NCBI GenBank assembly: GCA_033763995.1
Contig: JANRJL010000095.1
Span: 13,982 to 77,981 of the forward strand
Reading direction: 5' to 3'
Origin: GCA-2737725 sp033763995
GTDB taxonomy: Bacteria > Pseudomonadota > Alphaproteobacteria > Rhodospirillales > Rhodospirillaceae
DNA: 64,000 nucleotides
The notes under the pieces were generated by a model. The model worked only from the letters and a program-made list of their open reading frames with translations. It did not search any database and had not been told where the DNA came from. Positions 53,828 through 63,181 of this stretch are shown in pieces. The position numbers and the translations under genes were made by a program. Position 1 is the first letter of the stretch; each line of letters begins with the position of its first letter.

Positions 53828-53934
53828 ATCATTGATTCAAAAGAGTATTGTCGCCTACCCAGCGCTCTGGCAGGCTACGCCAGCACCCCAGCCGGGTGCA
53901 TACGGTTTCCGGAGGCTTGACGAAAAGGATCCGC

Positions 53935-54201
53935 ATGTTGACCGAATTTGCGCTGCAAATGAAAGACTACCGCCTCACCACGGCTCACATCCTTTACCAC
54001 CTACCCGATCATCCCAGCGTGCTGCAGGAATTCGTCTGGCAGAATCTCGATCTCGCGCCGCAGTTTCCCGTGCTGAAGAAGTTCCTCGATTTCTGGCAGG
54101 GCAACCTGGACGGCAAACTGCACTCGGTCCGGGTCGCCTCGTGCCAGATCATCAAGCCCGCCGACATGCGCTACGCCCGCGGCCGGTTCCTGTTGAACTA
54201 G
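53935..54201 (+). CDS. usg: Usg family protein
   Basis: An 88-residue protein starting MLTEFALQMKDYRLTTAHILYHLPDH with VLQEFVWQNLDLAPQFPVLKKFLDFW and ending RYARGRFLLN. This is the small Usg family found in alphaproteobacteria, named for a gene upstream of trpF in Caulobacter. Its function is unknown. ATG 53935 has AAAAGGA upstream. A degenerate second copy with an internal stop lies at 57402-57665. Confidence 0.9.
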   Translation: MLTEFALQMKDYRLTTAHILYHLPDHPSVLQEFVWQNLDLAPQFPVLKKFLDFWQGNLDGKLHSVRVASCQIIKPADMRYARGRFLLN

Positions 54202-54305
54202 AGCGGCGTGCGGAAAAGTGGATACCGGTTTTCCGCAAAAACGCCGCGACAAAACAATAGCATAGAGCAAGCGACCTGATTCCATTTGAACGTCGCTTGC
54301 TCTAG
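54198..54305. repeat. Palindromic intergenic element bounded by CTAG
   Basis: Two hairpins. One pairs GCGGCGT with ACGCCGC around CGGAAAA/TTTTCCG; the other pairs TAGAGCAAGCGAC with GTCGCTTGCTCTA. The element begins and ends with CTAG, and its first bases form the usg stop codon. Very similar palindromes are scattered in rhizobia and relatives. Confidence 0.7.
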
Positions 54306-54400
54306 CCGCGCGGACGCGCAAGCGCTGTTGGCGGTTGATCTGCTCGACATGTCGTTCATCAAGACGCCCGCCCAGTTTCCCGGGCGGACGGTCTATTCGG

Positions 54401-54432
54401 CCTGTGTCGCGCTTAGCCTGTGTCGCGCTTAG
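54401..54432. repeat. Tandem 16-base duplication at the end of the TonB receptor gene
   Basis: CCTGTGTCGCGCTTAG occurs twice head to tail; the second copy contains the stop codon of the leftward receptor gene. Between the CTAG element and this repeat I see no gene. Confidence 0.8.
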
Positions 54433-56951
54433 TAAGTGTACGAGAGCCTCATCCCGAATTGCTTCCGATCGGGCAGGTTCGTCAGGAAGCTGTTGAGGAA
54501 GCCCGGCACCGCCGGCGGCAACAAGCTGATATTGAAGTTCGGCGACGTAAAACCGACCGCCGTGATTTGCTTGTTGTTGAACACGTTGTTGACGTAGCCC
54601 GTGATCGACCACTTCTCGCTGCGCACGCCGAGGCGGGCGTCGACGATGGCGTACGAACCCAACGTCGTCTGGTTGTCGAACTGGAGGAAGCGCTTGCTCA
54701 TGTAACGACCGTCCGTCTCGACGAAGAAATCGACGACGTCGCTGAACGGTTGGGTCCAGCCGACGCTGAGGTTGCCCGAGTGCTTCGGCGCCAGGACCAA
54801 CGAACGGCCGGAATAGTCGACGTTGCAAAACGGCGTTCCGGTCGCGGGGCGGACGACCGTGCAGTTTCCGGCCAGCGCGATGTTCGTGGCGGCGGTCTGG
54901 ACGATGTTGAACCGGACGTACTTGCCGTCGATGTAGGAGTAACCCAGTGACGCGGTCAGGTTCTCCGTGAACGCCACGGCGCCGTCCAACTCGAAACCCT
55001 TGACGCGCACTTTCTCGGCGTTGCCCGGACCCGGAACCGGAACGCCGTCGTTGCCGATGCGCGTGCCGGTTTCCTGCTTGTTCTTGAAGTCCTGCCAATA
55101 GACGTCGGCATTCACGCGCGCCCGGCCGTCCAACCACTCGGACTTGATGCCGAGTTCGTAAACCCACAGGATTTCCTCCTTGAACTTCGTCAGGGAGAAA
55201 TCGCCAGTGGCGCTGGGCGCCAGCAGCGAGAGCACGCCGCCCGGCTTCTGGCCCTTGCCCGCCGACACGTAAACGAGTTGGTCGTCGGTGAATTGATACT
55301 CAGCAGTGAAGCGCGGCGTGGTGAATTTGCTCTCCGACTTGGTGCTGGTATAGAACGAGCCGTTCGGGAATCGGGTCAGCACGGGGTTGCTCACGACCCC
55401 GGCCGGGCCCGGAATGGCGCAGACCACGCCCGCGGGGGTCACGGCGCGCGCGAAGTTGCGGCAGCCGATCGCCGTGTTGGGCAGGCCGGTGGTGACCTTT
55501 TCGTTCTCCCAGGTATGGCGAATTTCCATCGCCAGGCCGATCGCCTCGGTCACGTCGTATTCAAGCAAGCCGTAAACCGAATAGTGATGCGTGTCGCGGA
55601 AGTAGATGTTCGGGGCCTCGAGGTAGGGCGTCCGCTCGGTCGATAGATTGCGCAACAACGTCGTGCAGCCGCCGACGATATAGATACAGCTCATCGAGCG
55701 GCTCTCTTGGCGTGTCAGTTCGTGCCAGAACAAACCTCCGACCGCCCAGTTGAGCGGGCTTTCCTCATCCGTCGACTGCAACCGGATGTCCTGGTTGAGA
55801 ACGCGATTGTCGGTGATGAAGTTGATTTCCTGCAGCGCGTTGACCACCGAGGAGTCGCCGTTGGCGAACACATCCAGCAGCTGGGTGGCATCTGCACTGC
55901 CGTAGTACGTCAAGCCGATCAATTCGACCGGACCGAGATTGAGATCGGTTCTCAGGTGCACCGACTCGAGTTCGCGGTCCGTGCCGGGGTAGTCCTCGCC
56001 GGTTCTGGGATTACGCGACGGGCCGATCTTGGTGAGCCCGCCCACGCCGGGAATGCGGCCGATGACCAGCCGCGTCGAGGTGACGGCGGTCGTGATTCCA
56101 GGAATGCCGACGCCGACGGCCGTGGCCGGCAGTTGCAACGTGGTCGCGGGGCCAGGATCGAGACGGCCGCGCGCCTCCTGGTCGAAGTGGTCGGACGTGT
56201 GTTCGCCGCGGATCGAAAATTTGAGGTCCTCGGTCGGCTTCCAGACCGCGCTCAAGGCGTAGCCATCGCCGTCGGTGCCACCGAGACGCGCGCCGGAGAC
56301 GGTGCTGCGATACATGCCGGCGATGTCCCAAACCGCCACTGTACCCCCGATCGACAACTTATCCGCGACGACCGGTCCCGAAACACTGGCGCGGCCTTCG
56401 AACTTGTTGCGCGAGGCAATGTCGAATGTGGCGTTGGCGCGGAATTCGTCGCCCGGCTTGCGCATGATGTAGTTGATGGCGCCGGCGAAGGCCGAGCGGC
56501 CGTAGAGCGCCGAGTGCGGGCCCTTGACGACCTCGACGCGCTCGGTGTCGAACAGGCGCGGATTGACGAACAGCGAGCCGCCGGCGGTGGCGATGGCCTC
56601 GGAGGAGATGTCGACATCGTCCATCAAGATCGCCGCGTTCTGACGGCCGCGCGACGGCGAGAGGCCGCGGATGGCGATGCGGGTGTCCTGCTTGGAGAAG
56701 CCTTCGTCGTAGCTGAGGCCGGGGGTGTATTTGGTGATGTCCTCGATATCGGCGATGCCTTTCCGCTCCATCAACTCGGCGGTGAAGGCCGTGATGACGA
56801 TCGGAACATCCTGGAGATTTTCGGCGCGTTTTCGCGTGGTCACGACGATTTCTTCGATGCCCTGAGCGTGGGCATCGACGGCAACGCCGGTCAAACACGT
56901 GCTCACCAACAGAGCTGCGCCGAGGCGGCGCGCGATCATCGTGGATTTCAA
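54429..56951 (-). CDS. TonB-dependent receptor
   Basis: An 840-residue outer-membrane receptor. TTG at 56951 is proposed as start because GGGGGAGG ends five bases upstream; ATG 56939 (MIARRLGAALLVSTCLTGVA) is the alternative. After the signal peptide comes a TonB box region IEEIVVTTRKRAENLQDVPI, then the plug with FVNPRLFDTERVEVVKGPHSALYGRSAFAGAINYI, and a long barrel ending in the aromatic MRLSYTY. The TTRKRAENLQDVPI start is typical of the large sphingomonad and caulobacter receptor group. The ligand is unknown. It is flanked by usg and a usg pseudogene. Confidence 0.93.
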   Translation of the reverse strand: MKSTMIARRLGAALLVSTCLTGVAVDAHAQGIEEIVVTTRKRAENLQDVPIVITAFTAELMERKGIADIEDITKYTPGLSYDEGFSKQDTRIAIRGLSPSRGRQNAAILMDDVDISSEAIATAGGSLFVNPRLFDTERVEVVKGPHSALYGRSAFAGAINYIMRKPGDEFRANATFDIASRNKFEGRASVSGPVVADKLSIGGTVAVWDIAGMYRSTVSGARLGGTDGDGYALSAVWKPTEDLKFSIRGEHTSDHFDQEARGRLDPGPATTLQLPATAVGVGIPGITTAVTSTRLVIGRIPGVGGLTKIGPSRNPRTGEDYPGTDRELESVHLRTDLNLGPVELIGLTYYGSADATQLLDVFANGDSSVVNALQEINFITDNRVLNQDIRLQSTDEESPLNWAVGGLFWHELTRQESRSMSCIYIVGGCTTLLRNLSTERTPYLEAPNIYFRDTHHYSVYGLLEYDVTEAIGLAMEIRHTWENEKVTTGLPNTAIGCRNFARAVTPAGVVCAIPGPAGVVSNPVLTRFPNGSFYTSTKSESKFTTPRFTAEYQFTDDQLVYVSAGKGQKPGGVLSLLAPSATGDFSLTKFKEEILWVYELGIKSEWLDGRARVNADVYWQDFKNKQETGTRIGNDGVPVPGPGNAEKVRVKGFELDGAVAFTENLTASLGYSYIDGKYVRFNIVQTAATNIALAGNCTVVRPATGTPFCNVDYSGRSLVLAPKHSGNLSVGWTQPFSDVVDFFVETDGRYMSKRFLQFDNQTTLGSYAIVDARLGVRSEKWSITGYVNNVFNNKQITAVGFTSPNFNISLLPPAVPGFLNSFLTNLPDRKQFGMRLSYTY

Positions 56952-57401
56952 GGTGGCCTCCCCCAAAGCGTATCTTGAACCGCCATGCAATCTAGTTGAA
57001 TAGCCCTGTTTGTCCAAGGGTTTTGGCGGCGCTGTCCGATCATCGCTCGACGGCAGGCGGAGTAGCGCGGGACTCATTAACCAACGGCGCGTGTGATTTG
57101 GGCCGCGCCGAGCAATGCCGTGCGATCTCCACATGGCGTCTTGGCTGGATCGCAGGGCCCACCGCTCATTGCATGACGGCAAAAAATCACCTGTATCGCC
57201 GCGCATGATCTTCCCGCCGCCTCTCAGGGCATCACCACCACCACACATTCCACGGCCGGCCAGCGCCCATGGGTCGGTGTTTCCAACTCATTGATTCAAT
57301 TGCGTAGAATCGACGCGTGACGCACACCCTAACATCACCAACACCGGCGGGAGGTTGGAGCTCGCTTTCATTGGAGCTCGTTTTCAAAGGGATCTCTTGC
57401 C
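56952..57401. other. Intergenic region upstream of the TonB receptor
   Basis: About 450 bases with no convincing gene. The frame of the receptor stays open upstream to 57248 but loses coding character before the TTG start. The ribosome site of the receptor is at 56957-56964. Confidence 0.35.
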
Positions 57402-57665
57402 ATGTCGGACTTGGCGATTCAGTGACGCGATTGTCGCCTCATGATCGCCCACGTCATTTACCGCCGGCTGGTCCATCCCAACGTGCTGCGGGAGTTTGTT
57501 GGGCAGAATCCCGATCGCGCGCCTTGTGTTCCCATGCTGAAGAAATTCTTGGAGTTCCGGCAGGGCCAACTCGGCGGCAAGTTGCCTTTGGCGCGGGTGG
57601 CGTCATGCCAACTCATCAAGCTCGCCGAGATCCGCTGCACCCGAGAGCGATTCCTGTTGAACTAG
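57402..57665 (+). pseudogene. Second usg copy with an internal stop
   Basis: An 88-codon segment aligns end to end with usg (53935-54201): MSDLAIQ-stop-RDCRLMIAHVIYRRLVHPNVLREFV against MLTEFALQMKDYRLTTAHILYHLPDHPSVLQEFV, both ending RFLLN. A TGA at 57423-57425 interrupts codon 8. Re-initiation at ATG 57441 would give a 74-residue protein without the N-terminus, so expression of a shortened form is possible. Confidence 0.8.
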
Positions 57666-57779
57666 CCGGCTTGAATTAGCCATTGCGCGGGCGCGCGCAG
57701 GTTTCGCGGCGCAACCGGCTTTCCATTATCGAACAGCAGGCCTAGGCTTTCTCCGCATCACAATCGGGGGAGGCTGGTC

Positions 57780-58634
57780 ATGGCACGCAGATTCAACGCT
57801 TTGGCGCGACGCATGCTGCTGATCGCCGGCGCAAGCGCGTTGGCGATGGCGGGCGGACCTTCGCACGCGGCCAACCCCAGCAACATCATTGTCATCGGCG
57901 CCACGGCGCAATCGGCCCCCGAGATCATCAAGCAAGCGCTCGAGCAGGGCCGCAAGGTCACGGCCTTGGCGCGCCGGCCCGAGGCGGTGCAAGGCGCGGG
58001 GCACGCCAATCTCGCCGTCGTCAAGGGCGACGTGCGCGACTTGGCCTCCATTGAAGCGGCGCTACGCGGCGATGAGACGGTTATTTCCCTGATCGGCCCG
58101 CGCGTGGACCCGCGCGTCGAATTGGAATCGATGGATCTCTATACCGTGGGCACGCGCAACATCGTGGCGGCGATGAAGAAGAAGGGCAACAAACGGCTGT
58201 TGGTGACCAGTTCCATCGGCGCGGAGAACGTCGTCACCGAGAAGCCCAAGGGCACCGAGTTGCGCGACATGTGGCTGTGGAACGGCCGCAAGCTTTACGC
58301 CGACATGTCGGCCATGGAAAAGATGATGCCCAGCCTCGGCGTCGAGTACGTGATCTTGCGCCCGGGCTTCATGATCGACCGGCCCGCGGCCAAGAATTTG
58401 AAGCTGGCGGTGAATAACACGGCGCCCAAGGGATCGGGGCCCATCATCACCTTCGCGGACTTCGCCGACTTCGTGTTGACGGCCGTCGATTCCAACGAGT
58501 ACCTCGGCCAAGCCGTCAGCATTTATTCCGACGAACAGTCGGAATGGGGCAAGAACCTCGATTTCGACGCCATGCTCAAAATGCGCCAGTCGCAAGGCCC
58601 CATGGAAAACGGTCCGGCCGCGGCCAAGCCCTGA
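57780..58634 (+). CDS. Exported NAD(P)-binding Rossmann-fold protein (NmrA/SDR-like)
   Basis: A 284-residue protein. The N-terminus (MARRFNALARRMLLIAGASALAMAGGPSHA) is an export signal with an RR pair before the hydrophobic stretch, compatible with Tat. The mature part begins NIIVIGATAQSAPEIIKQALEQG, the Rossmann strand and loop of atypical SDR/NmrA proteins. The usual GATGxxG reads GATAQSA, so the cofactor loop is altered. RLLVTSSIGAEN and VEYVILRPGFM match the family. The substrate is unknown. Confidence 0.82.
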   Translation: MARRFNALARRMLLIAGASALAMAGGPSHAANPSNIIVIGATAQSAPEIIKQALEQGRKVTALARRPEAVQGAGHANLAVVKGDVRDLASIEAALRGDETVISLIGPRVDPRVELESMDLYTVGTRNIVAAMKKKGNKRLLVTSSIGAENVVTEKPKGTELRDMWLWNGRKLYADMSAMEKMMPSLGVEYVILRPGFMIDRPAAKNLKLAVNNTAPKGSGPIITFADFADFVLTAVDSNEYLGQAVSIYSDEQSEWGKNLDFDAMLKMRQSQGPMENGPAAAKP

Positions 58635-58646
58635 GCTCGCGGCCGG

Positions 58647-59906
58647 CTAGCTCAACGCCCATCCCAAGGCGAGACCCGCCAAGGCGGAACCGGCGATGCC
58701 GGCGACGGGCGGGAAGAACGCGCGGCCCGCGATGGCCGTGGCGTAAACCAGCTTCGCCATGGTGTTGACGGCCAGCGCGATGACAATGGCCATGGACATG
58801 GCGGACACGAAGCTCCCGCCGTTCGCCGCGGCCAGGCGCGTCATGGACACCGTCACGGCATCCACGTCGACCAAGCCCGACAGGGCCGCCACGGCATAAA
58901 CACCCGCGTCGCCGAACCAGCCGCGCGCGTAATGGACGAGCAGAGTGACAACCGCCAGCACGGCCGCGAAGACCATGGCGGTGGTCAAATCGCCCGCCGC
59001 GCCCATGTCGATCTTGCCGTGATGGACGCCGTGGGTGCCGCGCGCCCGGCGCGCCACCGCGACCGCGCTCAGCGCCGTGGCGGCGGCGGCGGTCAACAAG
59101 GCGACGGCGAGGGGCCGCGCCCCGGCGGGATAAATGATGGCGGCGATGACGAGGGTGCGGATGAACTTGACCGCCGTGGCCGCGCCGATGCCCGCGGCCA
59201 GGACGCCGCCCAGCTCGGGCGTGGTCTTGGCCAACCGCGCGTAGCTGACCGCCACGGCGCTGGAGGAGGCCAGACCCCCGGCCAGGGCCGTGACCACGAT
59301 CCCGCGATGGGCGCCCAGCCAACGCACCGCCGTTTGGCCGATGAACGTGAGGCCGACGATGAGAACGACGATCCACCACAACTCGAACGGATTGAGCAGG
59401 CTGCCCGGCCCAAAACCGCGATTGGGCAACACCGGCAGGACGACCACCGAGATCACCAGCAACTGCAGCGCCGCGGTGAGCTCGCTTTGCTCGAGCCCCT
59501 TGATCCACTCGTGAATCGGCTCGCGCAAATTGAGCACGGCCACCAAGGCCACGGCGGCGGCGGCGGCCAGCACCATGTCGCCCCGCACGGCCAGCACGCC
59601 GAGGCCGTAGGTCAGCAGTGCCGCCACCTCGCCGGTGATGCTGCGGTCCTGGGTCTGCGGCAGCCCCGTGACGTACGCCGCCACCATCAACGCGGCGACG
59701 CCGGCGAAGCCGGCCACGATCGCGATCTCGCTGCCCATCGACGCCGCGACGCCGCCGAGCAGTCCGATCAACGTGAAGGTGCGGATGCCCGCGGCGCGCG
59801 AGCCCGCCGGCCTCTCGCGGGCGCGCCAGCCGCGCTCGATGCCGACGATCAGCCCGATCCCCAGCGCAAGTCCGATACGGGCGTAGGATTCAAATTGCGG
59901 GTCCAT
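58647..59906 (-). CDS. MgtC/DUF4010-family membrane protein
   Basis: A 419-residue inner-membrane protein with about 12 hydrophobic segments. The N-terminal third resembles MgtC/SapB (IGLALGIGLIVGIERGWRAR and AAGIRTFTLIGLLGG); the rest is DUF4010. Proteins of this make-up are linked to magnesium or other ion homeostasis in the first case and unknown in the second. It starts 14 bases after the TRAP permease stop, so it is probably in that operon. Confidence 0.87.
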   Translation of the reverse strand: MDPQFESYARIGLALGIGLIVGIERGWRARERPAGSRAAGIRTFTLIGLLGGVAASMGSEIAIVAGFAGVAALMVAAYVTGLPQTQDRSITGEVAALLTYGLGVLAVRGDMVLAAAAAVALVAVLNLREPIHEWIKGLEQSELTAALQLLVISVVVLPVLPNRGFGPGSLLNPFELWWIVVLIVGLTFIGQTAVRWLGAHRGIVVTALAGGLASSSAVAVSYARLAKTTPELGGVLAAGIGAATAVKFIRTLVIAAIIYPAGARPLAVALLTAAAATALSAVAVARRARGTHGVHHGKIDMGAAGDLTTAMVFAAVLAVVTLLVHYARGWFGDAGVYAVAALSGLVDVDAVTVSMTRLAAANGGSFVSAMSMAIVIALAVNTMAKLVYATAIAGRAFFPPVAGIAGSALAGLALGWALS

Positions 59907-59920
59907 GCGGCGGATACTCG

Positions 59921-61213
59921 CTAGTTCATGCTGCGCGGCAGATAGAGCACGATCTCGGGGACGAGGGCGATCAGGACGGCAAAGCCGATCATGATGAGAA
60001 AGAACGGGAACGACGCAGCCGCCACGCGGCTCATGCTTTCGCCCGTCAACCCTTGGACCACGAATAGATTAAAGCCCACCGGCGGCGTCACTTGGGACAT
60101 TTCCACGACGATCACCAGGAACACGCCGAACCACACCGGATCGAAGCCGGCCTGCACCACCAGCGGCAGCACGATGGGCAGCGTCATGACTATGCACGAC
60201 AGGCCGTCGATGATGCAGCCCAGCACGATATAGACCGCCATCAGCAGCAGGATCAGCGCGAAGGGACCCAGGTTCAAGGCGCCGATCTCGCCGGCGATTT
60301 TCTCGGGCAGCTGCAGGAAGGCCGCCGCCTTCGAAAGGAACAAGGCGCCCGCGACGATGAGGCCGATCATCGAGCAGGTCTTGACCGCGCTCATCAACGA
60401 GGCCTTGAGGTTCGCCCACGTCAGGCAGCGCTGCGCCGCGGCGACGATGAGCGCGCCGAACACGCCCACCACGGCGGCCTCCGAGGGGCCGGCAATGCCG
60501 GTGTACATGGACCCGATCACCAGGGCGATCAGCAGCACGATGGGACCTAAGTCGAGCAAGGCTTGGCGCTTCTCGGCCCAGGTGGTCGATTGCTCCTGGG
60601 CGGGAACCAGATGCGGCGACAACCCGGCGCGCACGGCGACATAGGCCATGAACGCGAGCGCCAACAGCGCGCCGGGAATCACGCCGGCGATGAACAGATC
60701 GATGATCGAAACCTGCGCCAATACGCCGTAGACGATCATGATGATGCTCGGTGGAATGAGGAAGCCCAGCGTGCCCGCGCCGCACAGGGAACCCATGGCG
60801 AGGTCGAGGTTGTAGCCGCGCCGCTTGAGTTCCGACAGCGTCATGCGGCCGATGGTGGCCGTGGTGGCGGCCGACGACCCCGACACGGCGGCGAACAGCG
60901 TGCAGCCGATGACGTTGGCATGGAGCAAACGGCCGGGAATGCGGCGGATCCAGGGTGCGAGACCCGAGAACACGGCCTCGGACAGGCGCGAGTGAAACAA
61001 GATCTCGCCCATGAGAATGAACATCGGCAGCGAGACCAGTTCGTTGGCCGTGAGGCTGTTCCACATGTCGAAGGCGAGCAGGTCGCCCACGGGCATGTCG
61101 CGGAACGTCGACAACGTGATGGCGCCCACGGCCACCAGCGTCAGACCGATCCACACGCCGGCGCCGAGAAACACGACCAGGAGCGTGACGATGAGAGAGA
61201 GGGGCGCGGTCAT
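59921..61213 (-). CDS. dctM: TRAP transporter large permease (DctM-like)
   Basis: A 430-residue protein with about 12 membrane segments. ATG 61213 has GGAGG upstream. Family segments include LVSLPMFILMGEILFHS, LCGAGTLGFLIPPSIIMIVYG and VVEMSQVTPPVGFNLFVVQG. It is the ion-coupled channel subunit of a tripartite transporter for small organic acids; the substrate cannot be read from sequence. It follows dctQ after 11 bases. Confidence 0.96.
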   Translation of the reverse strand: MTAPLSLIVTLLVVFLGAGVWIGLTLVAVGAITLSTFRDMPVGDLLAFDMWNSLTANELVSLPMFILMGEILFHSRLSEAVFSGLAPWIRRIPGRLLHANVIGCTLFAAVSGSSAATTATIGRMTLSELKRRGYNLDLAMGSLCGAGTLGFLIPPSIIMIVYGVLAQVSIIDLFIAGVIPGALLALAFMAYVAVRAGLSPHLVPAQEQSTTWAEKRQALLDLGPIVLLIALVIGSMYTGIAGPSEAAVVGVFGALIVAAAQRCLTWANLKASLMSAVKTCSMIGLIVAGALFLSKAAAFLQLPEKIAGEIGALNLGPFALILLLMAVYIVLGCIIDGLSCIVMTLPIVLPLVVQAGFDPVWFGVFLVIVVEMSQVTPPVGFNLFVVQGLTGESMSRVAAASFPFFLIMIGFAVLIALVPEIVLYLPRSMN

Positions 61214-61224
61214 GTTGTGCCCTC

Positions 61225-61737
61225 CTACTCGATCGCCGATTGGCCGAGATCGCCGGGCTCGCGGCGCAAGAGCCGGATGAGCCGCGCCGAAAACGCCAGC
61301 ACCAGAATGGTCGGGCCCAGCGCCAAGAGGAGTTGCGGATACCCAAGCGGCGTGGCGCTGGAGAAGTATGACAGCGTGCCCCGCGTCCACGTGCCCCAGC
61401 CGAAGCGCAGCAGCGCGAAACTGATGAACACGGCCACCGCCAGCCCCACGAGCGTGGCCATGATGTCGAGACCATGCCGCGCGTTCGGGCCAAGCCGCTC
61501 GCTCAGCAGCGACACCCGGATGTGCCCGCCTTGGCGCAGGGTCCAGCCGGAGCCGAGGAACAGCGAGAGGATCAGCAGATAACCCGAATACTCCACGGCA
61601 AAACTCAGGCTGATGTCCGCGAGCGAGCGCAGCGCCATTTCCACCAGCCCCAGCACGAACAGCAGCGCCATCATCGCCGCCGCCAGCCAACCGGCCGCGT
61701 CGCAAAGGCCGTCCACGAGGTTGAGATAGGTCTTCAT
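61225..61737 (-). CDS. dctQ: TRAP transporter small permease (DctQ-like)
   Basis: A 170-residue protein with four membrane helices, starting MKTYLNLVDGLCDAAGWLAAAMM. The VEYSGYLLILSLFLGSGWTLRQGGHIRVSLL stretch is the DctQ signature. It overlaps the dctP stop by four bases (ATGA). Confidence 0.94.
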   Translation of the reverse strand: MKTYLNLVDGLCDAAGWLAAAMMALLFVLGLVEMALRSLADISLSFAVEYSGYLLILSLFLGSGWTLRQGGHIRVSLLSERLGPNARHGLDIMATLVGLAVAVFISFALLRFGWGTWTRGTLSYFSSATPLGYPQLLLALGPTILVLAFSARLIRLLRREPGDLGQSAIE

Positions 61738-62753
61738 GCGAGGCTGCCGCCGCGGCCCACGGCGGCCAGAAAGCGTTCGATGATCGCACCGGACCCGGGC
61801 ACCTGGCGTATGAAAGCCTCGACGATGGGCTTGGCGGCGGCGCGCATGGCCGCGAGCAACTCGGCCGACGGCTCCACCGTGATCATGCCGTTGGCCTCCA
61901 GCACCTTGAGTTTGTCTTGGTCGTCGGCGGCGCTCACCTCCCAGAACCGCGGCTCCAGCGTCCGCGCCAAATTCATCACCGTGTCGCGATGGGTCGCGGG
62001 CAAGGCCTCCAGCGAGCGGCGGTTCACCGCCATGATGCACGACGACCAGGTGTGATTGGTGCGCAGCGTGTATTTGAGGAAGTCCCAGTACTTCTGGGCC
62101 GCCGCCGTGGTGGTGGAGGTCATGACCGCATCGAGCGTGCCCGCCGCCAGGGCGGCCATGACGTCGGTGGTGGGCATTTGCACGGGCGTCATGTCGAGCC
62201 CGCGCGCGAGGTCGGTGGAGAGCTTGTCGTAGCTGCGCATCTTCAGGCCGCGCAGGTCCTCGACGGCTTTGATCTCCTTGTCGAGATAGAAGCACTGATT
62301 GGGCCAGGGCACGATGTACACGACTTCCATGCCGTGGCGCTGGTAGGCCGCTTCCACCAAGGGCCGGAGAAACGAGTAGAGCAGCTTCAACTCGTCCATG
62401 GATTCGACGAGATAGGGCAAGGACTCCAGGCCCAGGATCGGCTCCGTGCCGACCTGCTGGAAGCTGGAGGCCTCCGCCATGTCGACGATTCCCTCTTCCA
62501 CCGCGCGCATGGTGTCGGGGCCCTTGATGCCCAGAACCGCGCCGGCATGCACATGGATCGTGAGCGCGCCGCCGGTGGCCTGGCTCACCTCTTGGGCAAA
62601 ACGGCGGGAATTGAGCACGTGAAATTCGCGCGGGCCCCAGGGCTGGGACAAATCCCAATGGATGCCGAGCTGTTGGTCGCAGCCCGCAAGGGTGGCGCCC
62701 AAAGCCCCGGTTCCAAAGGCTAACGTTGTGCGGCGTGATAACGGCCTGATCAT
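61734..62753 (-). CDS. dctP: TRAP transporter substrate-binding lipoprotein (DctP-like)
   Basis: A 339-residue protein. ATG 62753 gives a twin-arginine signal (PLSRRTTLAFGTGALGATLAGC) ending in a lipobox with Cys28, so it should be an anchored lipoprotein. TRAP binding-protein features are AVEEGIVDMAEASSFQQVG, DLRGLKMRS with the carboxylate-binding Arg, and MPTTDVMAALAAGTLDAVMTS. It is the first gene of the dctP-dctQ-dctM operon. Confidence 0.93.
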   Translation of the reverse strand: MIRPLSRRTTLAFGTGALGATLAGCDQQLGIHWDLSQPWGPREFHVLNSRRFAQEVSQATGGALTIHVHAGAVLGIKGPDTMRAVEEGIVDMAEASSFQQVGTEPILGLESLPYLVESMDELKLLYSFLRPLVEAAYQRHGMEVVYIVPWPNQCFYLDKEIKAVEDLRGLKMRSYDKLSTDLARGLDMTPVQMPTTDVMAALAAGTLDAVMTSTTTAAAQKYWDFLKYTLRTNHTWSSCIMAVNRRSLEALPATHRDTVMNLARTLEPRFWEVSAADDQDKLKVLEANGMITVEPSAELLAAMRAAAKPIVEAFIRQVPGSGAIIERFLAAVGRGGSLA

Positions 62754-62972
62754 GCGCAGTAGCGCTCCCCTCGTCGCTAGACCCATCTTCACTGGGCCCC
62801 TCGTCCCTGAGTCGACGCTAACATGCGAAATGGGCGCTGTGGAGCGCCCGAACAGCCCGTCGTTGGCATCTTTGACCATGACGTTGTCGGCCTCGGGTCA
62901 GCGAACCTCACCCCGACTGTCACCCAAGACTTCATGCCAGATGCCTACACTCTGGCCGCGCAGCCCACACAG
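62754..62972. other. Upstream region of the TRAP operon
   Basis: About 220 bases without a credible gene. The reading frame of dctP remains open upstream but does not look coding. Confidence 0.3.
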
Positions 62973-63105
62973 ACTGTCACCCTGGGGCTTGTCCCCAGGG
63001 TCCAGGGTTATTTGGTTACGGCTCAAACAGAAACCTCTGGATCCCCCGGGTCCGCGCGCATCGCGCGGCCCGAGGGCAGGCTCTGAACATGAAGCCCAGG
63101 ATGAC
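62973..63105. repeat. Intergenic palindromic repeat cluster
   Basis: Contains CCCTGGGG-CTTG-TCCCCAGGG (62980-63000) and a second hairpin CGGGTCCGCGCG / CGCGCGGCCCG (63048-63072), with CCAGG motifs around. It is related in design to 19798-19889. Confidence 0.5.
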
Positions 63106-63181
63106 AACCGAGTTGTTTCTCGGGCCCAGCGCATGGACGATGGACTGGAGTTTTCCCCATTCGCTGCGCTCAACACTCCGC

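Noticed and set aside
54302..54428. A gene remnant between the CTAG element and the TonB receptor
   Set aside because: No frame of useful length or recognisable protein; only a tandem 16-base duplication at the end.
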